A stretch of 64,000 bases of DNA from a virus, in the IMG/VR virus record IMGVR_UViG_3300024264_000015, positions 26,320 through 90,319 of that record; one strand, 5' to 3'. Shown one piece after another: positions 1 to 8,944 of this stretch. Made by a program: the position numbers and the translations under genes. Within the stretch, counting starts at the first letter, position 1, and each line of letters starts with the position of its first letter. The notes beneath the pieces were generated by a model. That model was given only the letters and a program-made list of their open reading frames with translations, was not told the DNA's origin and did not search any database.

Positions 1-2
1 AC

Positions 3-827
3 TTATTAAGAGAGAAGAAAATTGATTATCGCATAAGCGGACAAGATGCCGTAGTGTCTTGCCTTAATCCAGAACATGATGACAGTAATCCGTCTATGCG
101 TATAGATAGGGTAACTGGCGTGTTCAATTGTTTCTCATGCGGTTATAAAGGTAATCTGTTTACATACTTTGGTGCACCTGCTTCTCCACTAGAAGTTCGT
201 ATGCACAGAATTAAAGAATCAATCAACAAAGTCAGGTCAGCAACTGTCGGTATCCAACTCCCAAAGGATAGACTATCGTGGAAAGGTGGTGGTATTCGGA
301 ATATTTCCGAAGAAACTCTCGCTAAATGGGATGCGTTCACATGGAACGTTCCTAAGTTTGAGAATCGCATCATCTTTCCGATACGAGATATCACAGGCAA
401 GACGGTGGCTTTAATAGGCAGAAGCATAGATGACTTCAATCCTAACAAATATTACATTTACCCTAACGGAGTGGAAATGCCTTTCTGTCCCGCTAAGGTA
501 AAACCAATACAAAACAGAGTTATCCTTGTAGAAGGAATCTTTGATGCACTTAACTTATGGGATAAAGGGCTCAAGAATACTGTATGTTGTTTTGGTACAC
601 AGCAGGTAAACTGGGTTAAGCTTAGTTTATTAAAACTCCAAGGGATAACTGGTATAGATATCATGTTTGATGGAGATGAAGCAGGAAGGCAGGCTGGTGA
701 GAAAGCCAAAGACCTTGCAGAGAAACTAGAGATGTCTGCAAGAGTAGTAAAATTACGAGATAACATAGACCCTGGCAACTTAACAAGACCAGAGATAGAA
801 AGATTAAAGGAAAAATTATATGGCTAA
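3..827 (+). CDS. DNA primase, CHC2 zinc finger plus Toprim (5' end outside window)
   Basis: This protein would make RNA primers at the phage fork. The frame is open to the left edge, so the true start lies outside; the GTG at 54 falls inside the zinc-binding domain and is unlikely to be the start. The first visible part carries the CHC2 zinc motif: CLNPEHDDSNPS followed about 15 residues later by CFSC. A Toprim domain follows, with ILVEGIFDAL (the catalytic Glu) and IMFDGDEAGRQA (the DxD-like metal site). The C-terminus is short and no helicase motifs follow, so it is a primase without the T7-type helicase half. It overlaps the DNA polymerase start by 8 bp, consistent with one replication operon. 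Confidence 0.88.
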   Translation, partial: LLREKKIDYRISGQDAVVSCLNPEHDDSNPSMRIDRVTGVFNCFSCGYKGNLFTYFGAPASPLEVRMHRIKESINKVRSATVGIQLPKDRLSWKGGGIRNISEETLAKWDAFTWNVPKFENRIIFPIRDITGKTVALIGRSIDDFNPNKYYIYPNGVEMPFCPAKVKPIQNRVILVEGIFDALNLWDKGLKNTVCCFGTQQVNWVKLSLLKLQGITGIDIMFDGDEAGRQAGEKAKDLAEKLEMSARVVKLRDNIDPGNLTRPEIERLKEKLYG

Positions 828-3081
828 TGTAGCACTAATAGAAACAACAATGTCCAGCACGAACTGGAATAAATACTTTGAGTTTGAATTCGATAGGTTT
901 GCCCTGTGTTCAGATAGTTCAAAGAAGAAAATTTTGAAAAGAGATGTTGATATCGAAATCGATATTGATGCGTACGAATGGCTCATAGTTGTGGGTTCCG
1001 AACCTTTCAAAATGTTTACAAAAAAGACATCAATAACTGAGTACAATGGAAAAGTTGTTGATTCTAAGTTTTTGGCAATAATCAATCCCGCAATGATAAA
1101 GTTCAGACCAGAAGCAAAGAAGTCGTTCGAGGAAGCCGTTGAGAGCATAACGGGATATGTTAGCGGAGAACTACAACAAATGACCATACCAAAAGATAAA
1201 TGTTATGGCATACAAGACACAGAAGAATTAAACGCTTGGTTACAGAAAGCACTAGATGCACCAGGCGATTTTATTGCACTTGACTCAGAGACTTCAGCAC
1301 TATATTGTCGTGATGGCTATATGCTAGGATTCTCTATGTCATATGAACCTGAGCATGGTATCTATGGAGACTGTGATTGCATGGATGAAGAATCAGAAAG
1401 ACTCATGCAGGAAATATTCAACAAGAAAAGAGTCGTCTTTCATAATGCAAAGTTTGACTTACAATGGTTTGAGTATCATTTCAACTTTGAGTTTCCACAG
1501 TTTGAAGACACTATGCTTATGCACTATATGTTTGATGAAAGACCAGGCACACATGGCTTGAAGACACTAGCAATCAAGCATACTCCATATGGAGACTATG
1601 AAGCAGAACTCTCAAACTGGATTGCAGACTTCAAGAAAAGAACAGGTATACTCAAAGATTCATTTGATTATAGTATGGTTCCCTTTGATGTTATGCAGAA
1701 CTATGCTGGTATGGACGCTATTGTAACGTACTTACTATTTGAAAAGTTTGAAAAAGCATTGAAAACAAATGACAAACTATATGGAGTATACAAAAGAATA
1801 TTAATAGAAGGTTGTAGATTTCTAAAATGTATTGAGAGCAATGGTGTTCCATTCGACAAGACTCGTCTAGAATTTGGACAGAAGCGTATGGGCGAAGACA
1901 TTGACACAGCAGTTCAAGCTTTGAATGAGTTTCCTGAAGTAAAAAGATTTATTGCAGATAATCAAGGATTCAATCCAAATAGTACACTACAACTTAGAAC
2001 TTTATTGTTTGATTATTGTGGACTTAAATCTGACAAGAAAACCGCAACGGGTGCACTCAGCACAGATGCTGAAGTACTTGGTAATCTTGCAGAAGAACAT
2101 GGAGTACCAAAACATATTCTTGAAGTTCGTCAAAAAGTTAAAATTAAGAATACATATCTTGATAAAATTATACCAAACCTAGATAGAGATGGTAGACTTC
2201 GTACAGGTTTCAATCTTCATGGTACAACCAGTGGTAGATTGAGTAGTAGTGGTAAACTGAATATGCAACAGCTTCCAAGAGATAATCCCACCGTAAAAGG
2301 TTGTATCAAAGCAAAAGCTGGAAACAAAATAGTTGCGATGGACTTAACAACAGCAGAGGTATACTGTGCGGCTGTACTTGCAGATGACAAAGGACTTATG
2401 AATGTATTTAAGTCTGGTGGTAATTTTCATAGTACGATTGCGAAACAAGTATTCAGACTGCCAGGGGATGTTGACGACATAGCAACAAACTTTGGTGCAC
2501 AAAGACAACAAGCAAAAGCTGTTACCTTTGGTATCATGTATGGAGCGGGACCGAAAAAGATTAGTGAACAAGTAACAAAGGATAGTGGAGAATACTTCAG
2601 TATGCAAGACGCAGCAAATACTATCAAAGATTATTTCGAGGCGTTCCCTAAACTTCGTGAATGGCTAGACAACCAAAAGAAATTTATTCAAGCGAATGGA
2701 TTTGTTTACAGTAGGTTTGGCAGAAAGAGAAGATTACCTGATGTCCATTCACAGGACAAAGGAATCGCCTCACATGAAGTGCGTAGTGGAATCAACTTCT
2801 TAGTACAATCTGTTGCATCTGATATTAACCTTATGGGCGGTATCGATATGCAGAGATATATAGAAAAGACAGGTATGAAAGCGAAGATATTTGCACTTGT
2901 TCACGATTCCGTACTAGCAGAAGTGCCTGAAGATGAGATAGAACATTATTCAGAAAAGCTTCAAGAGTTTATACAAAAAGATAGAGGATTATCAATCCCA
3001 GGCGCTCCAGTTGGATGTGACTTTGATGTTGCAGACGACTATTCATTAGGAAAGTTTGAGAAATTATATGGCATTTCATGA
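820..3081 (+). CDS. polA: Family A DNA polymerase with 3'-5' exonuclease domain
   Basis: This is the replicative polymerase, 753 aa. The exonuclease motifs are present: D155/E157 (LDSETSA), H208-x4-D213 (HNAKFDLQWFE) and Y295-x3-D299 (YAGMDAI), so proofreading should be active. The polymerase motifs are motif A with D508 and E513 (MDLTTAE), motif B R562-K566-F570-Y574 (RQQAKAVTFGIMYG) and motif C H695-D696-S697 (VHDSVLAEV). Motif B keeps Phe at the position equivalent to E. coli Phe762. Motif A reads DLTTAEVY rather than the usual DYSQIELR, and motif C has Ser where Glu is normal. No 5'-3' nuclease domain is fused; that activity is a separate gene at 13.9 kb. Confidence 0.95.
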   Translation: MANVALIETTMSSTNWNKYFEFEFDRFALCSDSSKKKILKRDVDIEIDIDAYEWLIVVGSEPFKMFTKKTSITEYNGKVVDSKFLAIINPAMIKFRPEAKKSFEEAVESITGYVSGELQQMTIPKDKCYGIQDTEELNAWLQKALDAPGDFIALDSETSALYCRDGYMLGFSMSYEPEHGIYGDCDCMDEESERLMQEIFNKKRVVFHNAKFDLQWFEYHFNFEFPQFEDTMLMHYMFDERPGTHGLKTLAIKHTPYGDYEAELSNWIADFKKRTGILKDSFDYSMVPFDVMQNYAGMDAIVTYLLFEKFEKALKTNDKLYGVYKRILIEGCRFLKCIESNGVPFDKTRLEFGQKRMGEDIDTAVQALNEFPEVKRFIADNQGFNPNSTLQLRTLLFDYCGLKSDKKTATGALSTDAEVLGNLAEEHGVPKHILEVRQKVKIKNTYLDKIIPNLDRDGRLRTGFNLHGTTSGRLSSSGKLNMQQLPRDNPTVKGCIKAKAGNKIVAMDLTTAEVYCAAVLADDKGLMNVFKSGGNFHSTIAKQVFRLPGDVDDIATNFGAQRQQAKAVTFGIMYGAGPKKISEQVTKDSGEYFSMQDAANTIKDYFEAFPKLREWLDNQKKFIQANGFVYSRFGRKRRLPDVHSQDKGIASHEVRSGINFLVQSVASDINLMGGIDMQRYIEKTGMKAKIFALVHDSVLAEVPEDEIEHYSEKLQEFIQKDRGLSIPGAPVGCDFDVADDYSLGKFEKLYGIS

Positions 3082-3544
3082 GATAAATTGGTATTGTGAT
3101 ACTGACTATATGAAAGATGTATGGGAAAAGTGTGGTCGTAAACAAACGACTCTAAAAGACCCAAACATAAGTGAGTTTATGCAACCTCTTTTAACAGTAT
3201 TTGATAATGCGCTTAAAGAGAAAAAATATAAATTAGGAATAATGCAAATAGTAAATGACAAAACAACTGTGTCGGGCCCTAACTGGAAATCAGTATATGT
3301 TTGGGGTTTTGACCCTTTTCATGTAAGTATAAATGGATGGAAAGTACATTCCGCAATATGTGATGTAACTAAACCTATAGATATTGTCGGGCCTCACTTA
3401 GCAGTATACACAAATTTAAAGTTTGAAGCATTAAAGTTAGGGTATGATAAATATTGGGGTAAAAGTCAAGTTCAAAGAAAAGTAGTAACAACACAAGAGG
3501 TTTTTGGTGGCAATGTACGTACAGACAACATTGACGTTATGTAA
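3068..3544 (+). CDS. Unknown protein, about 158 aa
   Basis: I do not recognise this protein. It is a soluble mixed alpha/beta sequence rich in Trp and Tyr with no signal peptide, membrane segment or cysteine motif. I chose the ATG at 3068, which overlaps the polymerase stop by 14 bp; a TTG at 3056 is also in frame, but it lies too close to the AGGAAAG upstream for a normal ribosome binding site. The gene sits between the polymerase and the oxygenase/asparagine synthetase group and overlaps the next gene, so it is co-transcribed with them. No function can be assigned. Confidence 0.6.
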   Translation: MAFHEINWYCDTDYMKDVWEKCGRKQTTLKDPNISEFMQPLLTVFDNALKEKKYKLGIMQIVNDKTTVSGPNWKSVYVWGFDPFHVSINGWKVHSAICDVTKPIDIVGPHLAVYTNLKFEALKLGYDKYWGKSQVQRKVVTTQEVFGGNVRTDNIDVM

Positions 3545-4001
3545 GTTTCCTATGTATGTTCTTTCAGAAGAACCAGAACTAGTAGATGGTTTAGTATGGA
3601 TTAATGACGAAGTAGTAGATGATAGAAATATGTTAGGAAAAACTATAGGACATAGAAGGCTACAAACACCAATGAAAAGTTTATATCCTTTACATAGACA
3701 AATAAACGAACCTAGTAATGTATATAAACATAGAGGGAAGCATTTTATAGATACCGAAGGTACATATTATTATAAAGAGTTAAAACCAATAGGAACAATA
3801 AAATATCATAAGATAGCTTCTATAAAAGAAAAACAAGGTATTAGAACCATAAGATGTCGTGACTTGGCTATAACATTAAAGACACTTACTCCGCAACCAA
3901 CTAATGCAAAATGGTGCGGAGTTTTGTATGTAAAAAATATGCCTTGGACTTTATGGGAATATAGCGAAACTAAAAAGAAAAACAGAAAAAGAAACGTATG
4001 A
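3513..4001 (+). CDS. Unknown protein, about 162 aa
   Basis: I do not recognise this protein. The N-terminal half contains an acidic LSEEPELVDGLVWINDEVVDD stretch and the C-terminus is strongly basic (KKKNRKRNV), so nucleic-acid or polyanion contact is possible, but this is inference only. It has no membrane segment. The start is uncertain: TTG 3504, GTG 3507 and ATG 3513 are in frame behind an AGAGG element, and ATG 3513 is given here. It overlaps the genes on both sides (31 bp and 4 bp), which supports coupled translation with the 2OG oxygenase that follows. Confidence 0.55.
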   Translation: MYVQTTLTLCKFPMYVLSEEPELVDGLVWINDEVVDDRNMLGKTIGHRRLQTPMKSLYPLHRQINEPSNVYKHRGKHFIDTEGTYYYKELKPIGTIKYHKIASIKEKQGIRTIRCRDLAITLKTLTPQPTNAKWCGVLYVKNMPWTLWEYSETKKKNRKRNV

Positions 4002-4609
4002 TACATTTAAATATACATAACTTTGTCAATCCTTATGAAGTACAAAGACTAGAAGAAGTCATTGAAAGAGACGAAGACCAAATATTAGGTATACCAAATG
4101 ATAATATACATAGATTTTATCCTGCACTTACAAGTCAGTATCATGTATATAACTGGTTACAAAATGATGCAGTTGCTTCATTAGACTTACCTGATAGATT
4201 TTTTAATATGAAAGCACTAGAATCTTATAATGAATTGTATATTCAATGTTGGTGTAACATAGTAAGAGAAGGGGAAAAATTAAGTAAACATGTTCATGCA
4301 GGAATGAAAAGTCACAATAAATTTTATGCCGCAAACTTATTTATATCAGGAAATACAAAACCAGGTACTTGGTATGAAGGAATAGGTACAGTAGAAAATA
4401 CACCAGGTACATTAACATTTTTTGATTGTAGATTCCCTCACGCAGTTCCTGTGAATAAAACAAAAACACACAGAATCAGTATGGCATTTGATATTTGGTA
4501 CGAAAAACCACCAGGATATGAAGAGCCTCGTTGGCTTACATTTAAAAGAGAAGAATTAATAACTGACCCTATGGGTCGATGCTGGCCCGATTGGCCACCT
4601 GGAGAATAA
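3998..4609 (+). CDS. Putative 2-oxoglutarate/Fe(II) oxygenase
   Basis: This gene encodes a 203-aa double-stranded beta-helix oxygenase-like protein, expected to hydroxylate an unknown substrate using Fe(II) and 2-oxoglutarate. The visible signature is KHVHAGMKSHNKF early in the core, NLFISGNTKPGTWYEG, then GTLTFFDCRFPHAVPVN and TKTHRISMAFDIW. The FPHAVPVN His and the HRISMAF Arg fit the distal iron ligand and the 2OG-binding Arg of the 2OG-FeII_Oxy_5-like group; the proximal ligand is probably in the HVHAG segment. Such small oxygenases are common in marine phages and are often virion- or glycan-linked. The ATG overlaps the previous stop (ATGA). Substrate unknown. Confidence 0.75.
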   Translation: MIHLNIHNFVNPYEVQRLEEVIERDEDQILGIPNDNIHRFYPALTSQYHVYNWLQNDAVASLDLPDRFFNMKALESYNELYIQCWCNIVREGEKLSKHVHAGMKSHNKFYAANLFISGNTKPGTWYEGIGTVENTPGTLTFFDCRFPHAVPVNKTKTHRISMAFDIWYEKPPGYEEPRWLTFKREELITDPMGRCWPDWPPGE

Positions 4610-4610
4610 T

Positions 4611-4859
4611 ATGGTAGACATTGAAAAATTAAAAAAGAAATTAGAGAGTAGTATAGTTTTGATAACTTTTGAATCTCTAAAAAGTGGAGAAATATACAAT
4701 AGAGAGTACACTCTTTCTAAAAACTATTTACCTTTACCTAATCATATATCTAGACAGTCTGGAGATAGACTTATAGTATGGGATGTAGAGTTTCAGAAAT
4801 GGGAAGACTTACTCCTTACGACAATACTAGAATGGAAAACCATGGTGGACATTGACTAA
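4611..4859 (+). CDS. SH3-like small protein (DUF2693-type)
   Basis: This is an 82-aa protein with the layout of the small phage SH3 beta-barrel proteins: a strand-rich core that begins with a change-the-text motif (ITFESLKSGEIYNREYTLS), then NYLPLP and a closing LIVWDVEFQKWEDL strand pair. These proteins occur next to replication and metabolism genes in marine T4-like and other phages, with unknown role. The start lies 1 bp after the previous stop and its stop overlaps the ATG of the asparagine synthetase gene, so it is translated as part of that operon. Confidence 0.55.
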   Translation: MVDIEKLKKKLESSIVLITFESLKSGEIYNREYTLSKNYLPLPNHISRQSGDRLIVWDVEFQKWEDLLLTTILEWKTMVDID

Positions 4860-6373
4860 TGTGCGGATTCGTAGTATCAAATAAATCAGGTGTAGTTAGA
4901 GAAGCACTTATCAGACAAAGGCATCGAGGCCCTGACGCGGTTTCTATGTGGAAAGGTCAAGGATTAGAAATGGGACATGTTTTGCTAGATATAAATGGTA
5001 GTAAAACAATACAGCCTTACACAACAAAGAAAGGAAATGTATTAGTATTCAATGGCGAAATGTATAACTGTCCAATAGAGAATGATACTGCTTGGCTAGG
5101 AGAAGGTATGGATAGATATGGCATACGTTTCTTAGAGTATAATAATTGGCATGGCGCAGTTGCATATCTAAATATAGAGAAGAACGAACTACTAGTAACA
5201 AGAGACCACTTTGGTGCTAAGCCTCTATGGTTTCAAATGCTATCTCCAACAGAGTGGATGTTTAGTACAAGTTTAAGAAGTATGGTACATAAAAAAGTTG
5301 ATGAAAAACACAAACCTTCTTTCTTGTTTAATCCTATATGGCAGGGAACAAGTTGTCCGTACCAAAATACTTGGAAAGTAGCACCTGGTCAGACCTTTAA
5401 GTTTGACTTAAATAATCCAGGAGAAAGAGTACATAAAAATTTATGGGATTATTATAGAATAGAATCTAGAAGATTTAAAAAGGAAAGAGTTAGAGAAAAA
5501 TTAATAACAAGTATACAATCTATTGCTAAGAATAAACAAAAAACAGGAATATTTTTAAGTGGCGGACTAGATAGTACGTTTGCTTTGGCAGCTGTAAAAG
5601 ATATGGGATTAGACCTTACAGCTTATATATTGGCATATGATGAAAAGAAAGGGTCTATACAAGACCATAATACTTTTAGAAATGAATCTAAGATGGCGAT
5701 ACAGACTTGCAAAGAATGGAATATACCATATAAAGTTGCAACTCTACATGAAGAAAATGTAGAGCATTATGGTAAGATGTGGATGAATTATACTCACTTT
5801 CCTTGGACTGATAGACTAAGACAAGCACCTAGATTTTTATTAGCAAAGACTGCTTCTGAAGATGGGTGTAAGGTCATACTTACAGGAGATAGTGCAGACG
5901 AGTTATTCACAGGATATTATCATCACGACAAAAGATTTGAAGAAGGGTACGATGATGAGACAGTAAAAAGAGCAGAAAAGATGAACTGGACTCCGAATAA
6001 AATATGGCATAAAACAGACCACTGGAATAATGGTTTATTTTATGATTTATTAGTAACATCAGAACAAAACGTACTTGCAGCTGACCAGACCTGTGGTATG
6101 TTTGGTATGGAGTCAAGACCTGTATTTTTACAACAAGATTTTGTAAGATGGATATTTGAGCAAGATGGAGAAATTAAGTTCAAAACACACCCCGATTATC
6201 CTAAAGGAACATATAAGTATATTTTAAGAGATTTACTAGGTGATATGTTGCCTGAGCATGTACGAAACAGAAAACAAAAAACAGGGTGGTCAAGTCCTTG
6301 GAACAATAATATAAAAAAATTACAACAAAAATGGAGGAATCAAGATTGGGAAACACTGAAAAGTTATCAATAG
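4859..6373 (+). CDS. asnB: Asparagine synthetase (glutamine-hydrolysing)
   Basis: This 504-aa enzyme transfers ammonia from glutamine to an adenylated carboxylate, normally aspartate. The N-terminal class II amidotransferase domain starts directly with Cys2 (MCGFVVS) and keeps RHRGPDAVSMW, FNGEMYN and TRDHFGAKPLW. The synthetase domain has the PP-loop FLSGGLDST and LTGDSADELFTGYYHHD. All catalytic residues appear intact. The gene lies between a 2OG oxygenase and a cytidylyltransferase and in the same arm as several glycosyltransferases. Either it supplies asparagine for protein synthesis or it amidates a sugar or other acid in a glycan pathway; AsnB-like enzymes do both in bacteria. The sequence alone does not separate these. 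Confidence 0.92.
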   Translation: MCGFVVSNKSGVVREALIRQRHRGPDAVSMWKGQGLEMGHVLLDINGSKTIQPYTTKKGNVLVFNGEMYNCPIENDTAWLGEGMDRYGIRFLEYNNWHGAVAYLNIEKNELLVTRDHFGAKPLWFQMLSPTEWMFSTSLRSMVHKKVDEKHKPSFLFNPIWQGTSCPYQNTWKVAPGQTFKFDLNNPGERVHKNLWDYYRIESRRFKKERVREKLITSIQSIAKNKQKTGIFLSGGLDSTFALAAVKDMGLDLTAYILAYDEKKGSIQDHNTFRNESKMAIQTCKEWNIPYKVATLHEENVEHYGKMWMNYTHFPWTDRLRQAPRFLLAKTASEDGCKVILTGDSADELFTGYYHHDKRFEEGYDDETVKRAEKMNWTPNKIWHKTDHWNNGLFYDLLVTSEQNVLAADQTCGMFGMESRPVFLQQDFVRWIFEQDGEIKFKTHPDYPKGTYKYILRDLLGDMLPEHVRNRKQKTGWSSPWNNNIKKLQQKWRNQDWETLKSYQ

Positions 6374-6762
6374 GATTTACTTGTGGAGCCTTTGACTTAC
6401 TTCATGCAGGGCATATAGTAATGCTCAAAGAAGCAAAAGAAAACTGCGACTATTTAATAGTAGGATTACAGACAGACCCTAGTCTAGATAGACAAGAAAA
6501 GAATATACCTGTTCAATCTGTATTTGAAAGATATATACAACTACGAGCAGTGAAGTACATAGACGAAATTATTCCATATGATACAGAACAAAGTCTACTA
6601 GACTTACTAGAGGCTACAGAAATACATCTTCGATTTGTCGGAGAGGATTATGTCGACAGACATTTTACAGGCAAAGGACTGCATGAGATTTTTTACACAA
6701 GTAGACAGCACTCTTTTTCTAGTACGAATTTGAGAAATAAGATACATGAAAGCAGTTCTTAG
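6346..6762 (+). CDS. Cytidylyltransferase (glycerol-3-phosphate type, TagD-like)
   Basis: This small nucleotidyltransferase would join CTP to a phosphorylated alcohol or sugar (glycerol-3-phosphate in TagD) to give a CDP-activated donor. Near the N-terminus is GAFDLLHAGHIVMLKEA with the HxGH nucleotide-binding motif, and near the end HSFSSTNLRNKI, matching the family's SSTxxR motif. An ATG at 6331 is in frame but has no Shine-Dalgarno. A TTG at 6346 has GGAGG (6333-6337) at an 8-nt spacing, so I chose TTG. Both starts lie inside the end of asnB. It is the only activated-precursor gene in the window and probably feeds one of the glycosyl- or glycerophospho-transferases encoded nearby. Confidence 0.85.
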   Translation: MGNTEKLSIGFTCGAFDLLHAGHIVMLKEAKENCDYLIVGLQTDPSLDRQEKNIPVQSVFERYIQLRAVKYIDEIIPYDTEQSLLDLLEATEIHLRFVGEDYVDRHFTGKGLHEIFYTSRQHSFSSTNLRNKIHESSS

Positions 6763-8026
6763 TAACAGAATATATTTAGAAGTAAATAAAGAAACACATA
6801 ATTCTATCGAGAAGGAACTTACTTATACAATTCCTGCTCGTATGCCTCAAGACCCTCCTTTAGTATTTAAAACAATTAGATACATAAAAGAAGGTTTAAT
6901 CTCCATACCTATTGGAAGAGTGGATTTAATACCAGATGATTACGAAGTAATCGATAAGCGTGTTACCTCACCAACAGAACATGCAGATTTTAAGTTTGAT
7001 TTACGACCTTCCCAAAAAGCGGTTCATGACGAGATAGATGACAATGCTATAGTAAACGCATGGGTAAGTTGGGGCAAGACATTTACAGGTTTAGCTATCG
7101 CAGCGAAGCTTGGTCAGAAAACATTAGTTGTTACCCACACAACTAACTTAAGAAATCAGTGGGAAAAAGAGGTAGAAAAATGCTTTGGAATTAAACCAGG
7201 CAGAATAGGTAGTGGAGACTTTAACACTAATGCTCCTATAGTTATTGGGAATATTCAGAGTTTATACCGAAAAATGACTGACATTAAAAAGATATTCGGG
7301 ACAGTTATTTTAGATGAAATGCACCACGTCAGCAGTCCAACTTTTACACGAATTGTAGATGAAATGCCTGCTCGTTATAAGATAGGCCTCACAGGAACAC
7401 TAGAACGAAAAGATGGGCGTCATGTGGTGTTTAGAGATTACTTTGGGCACAATGTATTTAAACCGCCTAAAGAGAACTATTTAATACCAAAGATTCATAT
7501 TGTAAAGTCAGATGTAATATTTCTTGATGGGGCGTATACTCCATGGGCAGAACGTATAAATCATCTAGCGTACAATGAAGAATATGTACATAGCGTAGCT
7601 CTGATTGCATCAAAGTATGCAGCACTAGGGCACAAAGTATTAGTAGTATCAGATAGAGTTGCATTTCTAAAAGCCTGTGCAAGATTGTGCGGGGATAATG
7701 CAGTATCAATCACTGGAGATATGGATTTTGAAGAAAGAGAAAATACTATGCAACTAATAAAAGAAGATAAAAATATTTTATTTGGAACACAGTCAATCTT
7801 TTCTGAAGGCATATCTTTGAATGATTTGAGTTGCCTAGTACTAGGTACTCCAGTCAATAATGACCCCCTTCTTACACAGTTAATTGGTAGGGTTATAAGA
7901 GATAAAGAAGGAAAACAACAACCAGTAGTGGTTGATATACATTTAAAAGGAAAAACAGCAGCTCGACAAGCAAATGCTAGAATGGGCTACTATATAAAAC
8001 AAGATTACGAGGTAAAAATATTATGA
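6746..8026 (+). CDS. SF2 DNA helicase (UvsW-like)
   Basis: This is a 426-aa ATP-dependent DNA translocase with the two RecA-like lobes of superfamily 2. Lobe one has the Q-region DLRPSQKAVHDEI, Walker A VSWGKTFTGLA, motif Ia VVTHTTNLRNQW, Walker B LDEMHH and motif III GLTGTLERKDGR. Lobe two has SITGDMDFEERENTM, LFGTQSIFSEGISL and LIGRVIRDKEGKQ with the arginine finger. The length and motif spacing fit phage UvsW-type helicases used in fork regression and recombination-dependent replication. The first 70 residues before the helicase core are family-specific. The ATG overlaps the cytidylyltransferase stop by 17 bp, and its stop overlaps the next start as ATGA. Confidence 0.9.
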   Translation: MKAVLSNRIYLEVNKETHNSIEKELTYTIPARMPQDPPLVFKTIRYIKEGLISIPIGRVDLIPDDYEVIDKRVTSPTEHADFKFDLRPSQKAVHDEIDDNAIVNAWVSWGKTFTGLAIAAKLGQKTLVVTHTTNLRNQWEKEVEKCFGIKPGRIGSGDFNTNAPIVIGNIQSLYRKMTDIKKIFGTVILDEMHHVSSPTFTRIVDEMPARYKIGLTGTLERKDGRHVVFRDYFGHNVFKPPKENYLIPKIHIVKSDVIFLDGAYTPWAERINHLAYNEEYVHSVALIASKYAALGHKVLVVSDRVAFLKACARLCGDNAVSITGDMDFEERENTMQLIKEDKNILFGTQSIFSEGISLNDLSCLVLGTPVNNDPLLTQLIGRVIRDKEGKQQPVVVDIHLKGKTAARQANARMGYYIKQDYEVKIL

Positions 8027-8919
8027 GTGTAGAAGTACAACTTAACTTAGAAAAAATGAGGCAGATGAAGATATTTCTTGCAACTCCAATGTATGGAGGT
8101 ATGTGTCATGGTCTATACACAAAATCTTTAATGGACACAACAAATGTAGCAATGCAGTACGGAATACCTATTCAGATTTATTATTTGTTTAATGAATCTT
8201 TAATTACTAGAGCAAGGAATTATTGTGTAGCAAACTTTTTAAAATCAGATGCTACGCATTTACTTTTTATAGATAGCGATATACATTGGAGCGCAATGGA
8301 CTTGATGTATATGTTACATATTGTAACAGAAAAACCAGAACTATATAGAATTATGTGTGCATTATATCCTAAGAAAACTATTGCTTGGGAGAAAGTATTG
8401 AAAGCAGCAAAGTCAGGAGAGTATGATGAAAAACCATGGGAACTAGAAAGATTAGGAGGGGATATGGTATTTAATCCGTTACCTGATGAGTACCCTGATG
8501 GAAGAGCACCTATCAATGAACCAGTAAAAATTAAAGAAGGTGCTACTGGATTTATGTTAATAGAAAGAAGTGTTTTTGAAGAGTATGCAGAAGCTCACCC
8601 CGAGTTACTATATACTCCTGACCATTTAAGAGAAGGAGAGTTTGCTTTAAATGAGAAGATTCATGCTTTCTTTGATTGTATTATAAATGACCAAAACAGG
8701 TATCTATCGGAAGACTACATGTTCTCCGAGTATTGTAGAAATCTAGGTATGGACATATGGGCATTACCTATGATAGAGCTAATGCATTGTGGTAGTTACG
8801 TATTTAAAGGTAGCATAGCAAGAATGGCGCAAGCCGATGTTCATGCTACAGTTGACGAGGAAACTATAATAAAAATGCAAAAGGCTAAAGCTGAAAAAGC
8901 TCAGAAAAATAGTTCTTGA
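8023..8919 (+). CDS. Glycosyltransferase, GT-A fold
   Basis: This 298-aa protein has a GT-A type nucleotide-sugar transferase core. After the KIFLATPMYGG strand comes the metal-binding DSDIHW (a DxD motif) within LLFIDSDIHWSA, and later GATGFMLIERSVFEE and EDYMFSEYCRNLG, which resemble acceptor-site and catalytic-base segments of such enzymes. No membrane segment is seen, so it acts in the cytoplasm. The donor and acceptor are unknown. A perfect promoter is built into its last codons: its TGA stop lies within the -35 box of the promoter for the downstream genes. ATG 8023 is used because it gives an ATGA overlap with the helicase; internal ATGs at 8056 and 8065 are possible. Confidence 0.8.
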   Translation: MSVEVQLNLEKMRQMKIFLATPMYGGMCHGLYTKSLMDTTNVAMQYGIPIQIYYLFNESLITRARNYCVANFLKSDATHLLFIDSDIHWSAMDLMYMLHIVTEKPELYRIMCALYPKKTIAWEKVLKAAKSGEYDEKPWELERLGGDMVFNPLPDEYPDGRAPINEPVKIKEGATGFMLIERSVFEEYAEAHPELLYTPDHLREGEFALNEKIHAFFDCIINDQNRYLSEDYMFSEYCRNLGMDIWALPMIELMHCGSYVFKGSIARMAQADVHATVDEETIIKMQKAKAEKAQKNSS

Positions 8920-8944
8920 CACGCGCTTAAAAATTTGTTATAAT
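8916..8944 (+). promoter_or_regulatory. Sigma70-type promoter P1 (TTGACA-N17-TATAAT)
   Basis: The -35 box TTGACA is at 8916-8921 and the -10 box TATAAT at 8939-8944, with a 17-bp spacer, so both match the consensus exactly. The upstream sequence AAAAATAGTTC is shared with the promoters at 32.78 and 57.77 kb. The predicted start is near 8951. The element overlaps the stop codon of the glycosyltransferase gene and would drive the ssDNA-binding, AhpC and SbcDC genes. Confidence 0.88.
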
